Positions 56,946-64,000 of a DNA stretch of 64,000 bases are shown here, piece by piece; the stretch's first letter is position 1, and every line of letters starts with the position of its first letter. Position numbers and translations under genes: made by a program. This DNA comes from Chrysoperla carnea (lineage: Eukaryota > Arthropoda > Insecta > Neuroptera > Chrysopidae): positions 12,160,001 through 12,224,000 of the forward strand of contig NC_058339.1 of assembly GCF_905475395.1 (NCBI RefSeq). Reading direction: 5' to 3'. The notes beneath the pieces are model-generated. The model was not told where the DNA came from and ran no database searches. It worked only from the letters and a program-made list of their open reading frames with translations.

Positions 56946-59900
56946 ATGGATTTTAATACTGTTTCTACATCAACAATTGAAAATTCTGAAAAGAATGATA
57001 ACTTTACATTTATTACAATCCCAATTCAGAATATTGATACAATATCTAGTGATCAATTACAATCGGAATATATCCTAAAAACTTTAGACGATGGTAGTTT
57101 TATACTCGAAGGACCACAGGTTGTTCATTTGCGATTTTTAATTAAAATATTATTATTACTTATATTTCTGTTTTATGAGTAGGTTCCTGTAGCTCAGATT
57201 GGTGAAGTTAATAATTATTTTGACCAGCAGTTATTGGTTGATCCTAAATCAAATGAAATATTAGTCACATCAAATTGTACCGAAAATGTAATAACTTATA
57301 CTTTATTAAAATTACTCTTGTTATAGAGTAAGAGCCAGCGCCTACCTGACATACGTTAAAGTATAAAAGCTGAATTTTTTTTTGCGTATTATCACAGGTG
57401 TAGGGAACAATCTTTGGGGGTTACAAACCTTGACTAACGGTGCCTTCGGTAGGTATCAGGTAATCAGGGACGCAGTACCCGAGCTCTCTCACGTTAAAGT
57501 ATAAAAGCTGAAATTTACACATAGTGTTCAAATGACCATTTTAAGTCAATATTGAAAAAGACAGACCGATCCGAAGGGGCTAACACTCCTACAGACGCGG
57601 TAGAAGGTCAAATGCACAAAATACAACATCTACATTTTCTTCCATGATACTACAACGTGAGAGAGCTCGGGTACTGCGCCCCTGATTACCTGATACCTAT
57701 CGAAGGCACCGTTAGTCAAGGTTTGTAACCCCCAAAGATTGTTCCCTACACCTGTGAGAATACCCAAAAAAAATTTCAGCTTTTATACTTTAACGTATGT
57801 CTGGCAGACGCTGGCTCTTAGTCCATTATTATCATTTTGAGTTATTCGATTTATTATTTTTTATTTAGGATAAATTTGTATGTCAATACTGTAATGAAAA
57901 ATTTTCTAATAAGATATTGTTGAGAAAACACGAAAAAGGACATATACAAGAAAAGCCTTACAAATGTGAAAAATGTTCGGCTTCATATAATGTTCTTGTA
58001 AGTTAAAATATTTTGATTTGAAACTAAAAGTTTAAAGTTTATGAGTACTTATTTTGTAATTATTTTTAGACAAATCTTCAATTACATCAAATGCTTTGTT
58101 CAAATGAGGACAAAACTTTAAAATGTCCAATATGTAATAAAATATTTTCCCGTTTTGCAAGTTTAAAATCACATTTGGCAATTCATCAGAGTGATGATCA
58201 ATTGTTTTGCCCTGAATGTGAAAAACCGTTTGATACACAAGTAAGTATTTAGCTATTAATCTACTTCTACAATGTGTTCTGTTATTAACTGCAGAAACCT
58301 AACTTCCCAAAATAAGCTCATCAAGAGCAATAGAAAAACTCTTTTCCAAATTTGGATCTGAGCCCTAATTTGGGAGCTACAGGTAATACAAAAATTGATA
58401 AATTTGTTTATCTACTGACTATGATTCGATAACCAGTAGCCAATAATAATCAGAAGATATTAGTAAATCTCATTTAATAATATTCAACTAAGGTAGGGAT
58501 TTTTTTAAATTATAACATGATTTAATTGGATTATATTATTTTACAAAAACATTAAATTATTGTACGTAAACAAACAAACTATGTGTTAATGAGTGTGGTT
58601 TGTTTTCTTAGGTCCAATGATAAGTTGTTATATAAAATCACATGTAATTGTGTGCCATTCAACTTTAAGTTTATAATACAGCTTTAATATAATTTTTAAA
58701 AATTTTAGTTGCAAGTTGACATACATATGAAGACTCATGACAAAATTCGAAAGTATACATGGCAGTGTCGTTTATGCAAAGAAGAATTTTCCAATCAAAC
58801 TTCCTATAGAAGCCATGTTGCAGAACATAGTAAGGTATAAATTAATGTTATAAGCTAATATATATTTTTTTCAGCTTTTTTATGCTTTCTAATTACCATT
58901 TGCGCGCAAGAAACTAAAGATTAATCTAAAAAGTGAATTACTAAAATTGACCTCGATTACTTTAAACAGAATTTTTATTTTAATAGTTTTAAATAATTAT
59001 CTTTGTTTTACTGTCGTTCCTATAGCAAGATGCTCTGTAATTTACTGAATCAAAGAATGTCTACGGTAAGCCCATCTTGATTACTGGAGTTTTACGCAGG
59101 CCATGCGACAGGCCAAACTGTTTTTGACTAACTAATTTATGATTCATTTCAAAATTTCAATTGTAGTCCACGATTTGTGATCGGTGGCATGCCCAAAATA
59201 TTGTGATTATATAGTATCACTTGATTAGTTAAATTGTATTGCTTTAAACTTAAACTGTATGTTCAATGATGGGAATTCGTTAATGTTTTTAGATTCGCCA
59301 ACTATTAAGTACATTAAAAACTAAATCAACTGGTAAACGAGCAGGTTTTAAACGGAATAAAATAGGCAGACATGTGTGTATGGTTTGTTCTAAATCATTT
59401 GCCAAGTATAGTTTATTAACTCGACACTCTCGAGTTCATAGTGGTGAAAAACCATTTAAAGTAAGTATTATTCACGTATATCAACCAAATGTATTTATAT
59501 AATTGTTGAAAAAATATATCGAATATATCTTTTTAGTGTAAAACATGTGGGAGCGCGTTTAGTCAAAAGAATACCTTAAAAATACATATGCATAAACATA
59601 CTGGAACTCGACCATATAAGTGTTCACTGTGTTCAGCTGCATTTGGTCAAATAGGTAAGAGAAAACCCGCCAATAATAAGACATTGAGAAAGTACCGAAT
59701 TCCGTCAAAAAAGTAAAAGAAAATTAGGGGAAAATATTTCCCGAGATATTTAATTTTTAATTACAATAGAGAATATGTACATGTATTTTTTTTATATTTT
59801 TAATTATCCGAACTTTACTTAAATTTATCTTGAGTTAGAGACGATTAATCGACTTCAAATTTTTATGGCAATTATTATACCATGCATATATGAAATATAC

Positions 59901-62900
59901 ATAGTATATTAAGTTTAGTCCCAAGTTTGTAACGCTTAAAAATAATGATGCTAGGAAAAAAATTTTGTCATAGCTGTTCATAAAAACACCTAATTAGTCC
60001 ATTTCCGGTTGTCCGTCCGTCCGGCCGTCCGTCCGTCCGTCTGTGGTCACGATAACTCAAAAACGAAAAAAGATATCGAGCTGAAATTTTTACAGCTTAC
60101 TCAGGACGTAAAAAGTGAGGCTAAGTTCGTAAATGAGCATCATAGGTCAATTGGATCTTGGGTCCGTAGGACCCATTTTGTAAACCGTTAGAGATAGAAC
60201 AAAAGTTTAAATGTAAAAAATGTTCCTTATAAAAAAATAAAAAACTTTTGTTTGAAACATTTTTTTGTAAACATCACTGTTTACCCACGAGGGCGATAAT
60301 TAGGTGCAAATTTTATAGTATTTGTATGTTGTATGTGTGTTTGTTTAAAAGTGAATATCTTTTGTTATTTACGTGACGTCAAAAAAACAAATGAGTGCGC
60401 AATGTATGACACTGTCTATACATTTTATACATACTGTCTATACATGTGTTATGTGATAAAGAAATCAACACTGACTATGCATGGTATTTCAACAATAAAC
60501 TCAGTCAATTGTTTGTTTTCACTTGTTTTATAATAACCTTAATAAGTATAAAAAAAATTTAGAATTTTCTGAATCTTAAATATTTATTTTATAATTATTT
60601 AGGTAATCTTCGCGTACATATCATTAGAGTTCATTCATTAGAAAGAAATGGAAACACTTTTCCATGCAATGAGTGTGAGTGTATCTTTAGGAAGTTAAGT
60701 ACATTAAATGCCCATATAAATCGTGTCCACAATAATCTACCTACTGAAAATTCATCGAGTCCATTCAATGTTATAAAAGAAATAATGATGTTGAACAAAG
60801 CAATGACATCTGTAAATAATGATAAATCAACTGATATATTACAACAAGCTGTTGAGAATTCAGCTATACAAGATACAACGTCCAGACAAAATTCTTGGGA
60901 TAATAGTGAGAATAACAAAATAAATAAATCACAAGATACAACCGTTCAAATTAAGAATGAGAATTTATCTGAAACAACATCAGCGACGACCAATGATATT
61001 GAAATACGACCAATTGCATTAGCGGATCGAGGACCAGATGGTACACTTCGTAGACATGTTGTTTATCAACGTAAAGTTGGTAATATTCGTTGGCATCAAT
61101 GTTCGTATTGTCCGAAAGAATTTAAAAAACCGTCGGATTTAGTTAGGCATATACGAATCCATACAAATGAAAAACCTTATAAGGTAAGTTTTCGAATTGG
61201 ATTCGATTTTAAAATATTTTCGTCTGTTTAATACTTTTTTCATTATTAAATTATTAAATGATTTTCAGTGTCACATTTGTGAAAGAAGTTTTACAGTCAA
61301 AACAACCTTAACATCTCATTTGAGAACGCATACAAATCAAAAGACAAAAAAACCATTAAGAGTACAGAAAGAAAATACGATATGTGATGGAAATGGAAAT
61401 GGAACTGCCGTAGATAATCCAGAGAATTCAACTGAAATTACAGTTACCAATCAATGTCCATTCTGTAATAAAAAAATTCCAAACAAAAAGTTATTAGAAT
61501 CACACATTAAAAGACATGAATTAAAATCGAATTTAAATTCAAATAAAAGTTTACTTTCGAATATTCAATTGCATGAACCATTTTATGTGACTGATAAAGG
61601 TGACTTAATTACTTAAATTTAACGAATCATTTTTAAGGTAGTTCCTTCACAAGTAGTTGAACGAGAATATCTAAAATTACAATTTCTTAAGAGGGTAAAA
61701 TTTTTATTTCTATCTGAGATATCGACGTCTTTAGATTTAGAAGAAATCACAGTTTAAAAAAATACTCTATTTAGATGGTATAAATGATATTTATATTATC
61801 AAAAATGATATTCTAATAAATAATAATAATATAATAATAATAATAAATTTAGCAAATCAAAAAAGCTTATAAAGAATATTCATATTATCAAGATGATCCT
61901 AAGAAAAAGTACTGAAGGAATTCCTTCACTATACCATTAATAAACAATCAACAAAATTGTAAATTTTGTATTCTAGGTACGATAGAATCATACGTGTCTC
62001 CGAAAAATCGTACTAATTATTCAGAGATTCGACCTCATACATGTATGCAATGTAACGCAGCATTCCGTAAAATGAGTCATTTAAAACAACATTTGCGTAT
62101 ACATTCCAATGAGAAACCATTTGCATGCAATATTTGTAACAGGTATACTTTTAATTTTATTTTTCAACGTGTTTCGATATTAAAACGGTTTTTAATGTTT
62201 GTAATAAATATTAATTAATTTTATTTTTATAGAAATTTTCGATCTTCTGGTGTTTTAAAAAATCATAAAAGATCCCATGATGGAATACGACCGTATAGCT
62301 GTAAAGAATGTAATCAAGTATTTAGTACAAGTGGAAGTTTGCAAAGACATTTATTATCACATAGTACAAGAAGACCATTTTTATGCCCATATTGTCATAA
62401 AAGTTTTAAAACCTTTTCAAATTGTCGAAAACATATAACAACTCACAAACTTGATGTAGCTATGAGCGCTGTAAGTTTATAAATGTTATATAATATATCA
62501 ATTGTTTAGTTTAAATTCTTTTATAGCTTCAGCAAGATGAAGAATCTAAAGCAACAAATGAAACTGTTTTAAATGAAGGAATAAATTATACGACTGATCA
62601 AAATACTCAAGCTATCAGTAATGGTAAGTTACATCTAAATATTTTTTTGGTTTTTAATTTTAGTTTAATTCTTCTCGCCTGAAAGACTCTTGGGAAATTC
62701 CTAACTCGACTTTAACTGTTTTGACTTTGTTTGAAAAAGGTTTAGTTAGAAAAAAATTGTAATAAAAATAACTTCTAAAATTTTAATTACAGAAGAGGTA
62801 AATGTGACAAGTGCTGAAAATTGTATTAATGTATCTGCAACACAGGCGATAAATGTGATAAATACGTTAATTGCAGATGAAACTGGAAACGTTACTCTAG

Positions 62901-63809
62901 CAGAACTAAACACATCCAATATACCTGTGGTAAAAATAATATAAAAGTTATCAATTTCATCGTATACTTTCATAATATTAACTTTTTAGGATATTCTACT
63001 AAATGTTCAAGAATCGTTAGACAAAAATTTAATGCCAACATCGGAAAGTTTAGATGATATTATAACTGAAACAAATGTTGTATCAGAAACTTTGCAAAGC
63101 GTTGATGTTGAAAATAACAATCCCATAAATGTTGTATTTACGGTTTCTGAAGAGAATGATAATGTAAGTATCCATATTAGTACAAGAAAATTAAATATCT
63201 ATAAGGATAAAAGTGTTACATCAATGATATTTGCCATGTTTCTCTGGTTGTAGTTTCATGAAATCATGATACAAGAACAAATTTAATTAACAATTTTGTA
63301 ACATAAAATTTAATCAATATTTATGTTTTATGTTTTAGATGTTATTAGAAGTGTCAAAACAAGAAAATACATTAAATAATTTTCAAGAAGTAACATTAGC
63401 CACTGAGGCAGTAACTGCTCCTGATTTTTTTATTAGTAACAAAATCAATAATGCTTTAGAAATTGTACAAGACATTCCAGAAGCACCATCGAATCCTAAT
63501 AGTATTTTAGTACCTGAAATAATAAATTTTGAGGATGTTAATAAAGTGAAGAAAAATCAGTGCACCTATTGTACAAAAACTTTTCGTAAACCATCCGATT
63601 TGACACGTCATATTCGCACACACACGGGAGAAAGACCGTTTTTTTGTAACATTTGTAATAAAAAATTTTCTTTGAATTCTACTCTAAAAAGTCATTTAAA
63701 AATTCATGGTTCAATCACCAAAGATTTTGTTTGTACTGTTTGCAGTAAAACTTTTGTTACAAAAGGAAGTTTAAAAGTTCATATGAGATTACATACTGGT
63801 AATTTATAA
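56946..63809 (+). CDS. Large C2H2 zinc-finger protein, ZNF236-like (probably continues past the right edge)
   Basis: Fifteen in-frame coding exons: 56946-57119, 57183-57287, 57869-57997, 58070-58240, 58709-58834, 59293-59460, 59537-59654, 60603-61183, 61269-61599, 61977-62142, 62233-62470, 62527-62623, 62793-62929, 62990-63163 and 63339-63798 (or to a stop at 63809). They give at least 1058 residues. An acidic N-terminus without fingers is followed by 19 C2H2 fingers in groups, joined by low-complexity acidic linkers. Several fingers use TGEKP-type linkers (HSGEKPF, HTGERPF, HSNEKPF). Finger 2 has Cys in place of the last His (LHQMLC). Such proteins are nuclear DNA-binding regulators; ZNF236 is the closest family I can suggest by layout. 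The last exon can splice at 63798 (phase 1, HTG before GTAATT), typical of a break between fingers, so the gene probably goes on. Introns 2 and 7 carry repeats. Confidence 0.85.
57331..57818. mobile_element. Long-TIR MITE (488 bp) in intron 2 of the zinc-finger gene
   Basis: Arms of 165 bp (57331-57495 and 57654-57818) are inverted and about 95% alike. The ends are AGAGCCAGCG and CGCTGGCTCT, flanked on both sides by TA (57329-57330 and 57819-57820), the target dinucleotide of Tc1/mariner-type elements. The centre (57496-57653) has no coding sequence. It sits wholly in the intron 57288-57868. Confidence 0.85.
59655..60602 (+). other. Intron 7 of the zinc-finger gene
   Basis: The intron is dominated by a long family A copy (59879-60535). 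No exon is recognised; open stretches inside belong to the repeat. Confidence 0.75.
59879..60535 (+). repeat. Family A interspersed repeat, longest copy
   Basis: This ~650-bp copy shows the full layout. The head is ACCATGCATATATGAAATAT. Next come a GTCC tetranucleotide run (60010-60042) and GATAACTCAAAAACGAAAA, then GGGTCCGTAGGACCCA and a palindromic A+T block. The tail is TCAATTGTTTGTTTTCACTT. The strings CCATGCATA near the head and TATGCATGG near the tail are inverted. No coding capacity is seen; it is non-autonomous, class unknown. Confidence 0.75.
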
Positions 63810-64000
63810 ATCAAAATTAATATAATTTATTAACTTTTATATTCATAGTATACCCACCGTAATGGTCGGATTTCAATCGTTAACCTATTCGGCGCTCTTC
63901 GGGGGCTTTGGGTCTAATAGAGAACCAAAAATTTAGCGATTTAGATCGTTCGCAATGGTAGTGTGGGGGAGAGCTATAGCTAGTACATAATGCTAAATGT
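63810..64000. other. Right edge, probably intron
   Basis: This 190-bp stretch is richer in G+C than the surroundings (around 63885-63975). No coding match is seen. It is either intron of the zinc-finger gene carrying a repeat, or sequence beyond its end. Confidence 0.4.

Noticed and set aside
59879-60535. Family A as a retrotransposon terminal repeat or a Helitron
   Set aside because: No paired direct copies flanking an internal region, and no clear TC...CTRR ends or hairpin; left unclassified.
61600-61616. Zinc-finger gene ending with the stop at 61616
   Set aside because: A donor at 61600 and an acceptor before 61977 keep the phase and lead to further fingers, so the stop is intronic.

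Overview
The window looks like nuclear DNA of an arthropod, most likely an insect. It is strongly A+T-rich. Its genes have short exons with GT..AG introns, and it holds a cluster of trehalose/sugar transporter genes of the Tret1 kind. It also has clear animal housekeeping genes (ribosomal protein eL42, WASH complex subunit 3, an STK33-type kinase, an acidic prothymosin-like protein, a many-fingered C2H2 protein). I cannot name the species or order from the sequence alone. Most of the window is non-coding and filled with old non-autonomous repeats.

Left part (1-39 kb): a sugar-transporter cluster. Three complete genes lie head to tail on the minus strand (10456-15285, 18050-20159, 22371-24243). 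A fourth lies on the plus strand (31955-38955). Each has a short first exon (100-124 bp) ending in phase 1 after a Tyr-Trp motif, followed by one long exon carrying the whole 12-helix domain. A matching orphan first exon at 3658-3814 (minus) suggests a fifth gene whose main exon lies beyond the left edge. The two genes at 18-24 kb are young duplicates with second exons of identical length. The introns and spacers hold repeats: an interspersed family with about eleven copies or pieces across the window ('family A'), fold-back elements, tRNA-derived SINE copies and LINE-tail-like repeats.

Middle part (39-52 kb): a hAT-type element with a clean 8-bp target duplication, then a six-exon STK33-like kinase on the plus strand (41024-45033). 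Two of its introns carry hairpin-forming elements, one of which is interrupted by a second hAT-type MITE. A minus-strand three-exon gene for a prothymosin/parathymosin-like acidic nuclear protein follows (47042-50072).

Right part (52-64 kb): RpL36A (52228-52780, plus), WASHC3/CCDC53 (54670-55491, minus), and a large C2H2 zinc-finger gene (56946 to at least 63798, plus) with 15 coding exons and 19 fingers in view, probably continuing off the right edge. WASHC3 and the zinc-finger gene are divergent and share a 1.45-kb spacer.

No operon-like or defence-like system is visible. The most notable items are the conserved two-exon architecture of the transporter array with its orphan exon, substrate-helix motif loss among its members, and the density of fold-back and hAT-type elements nested inside introns.
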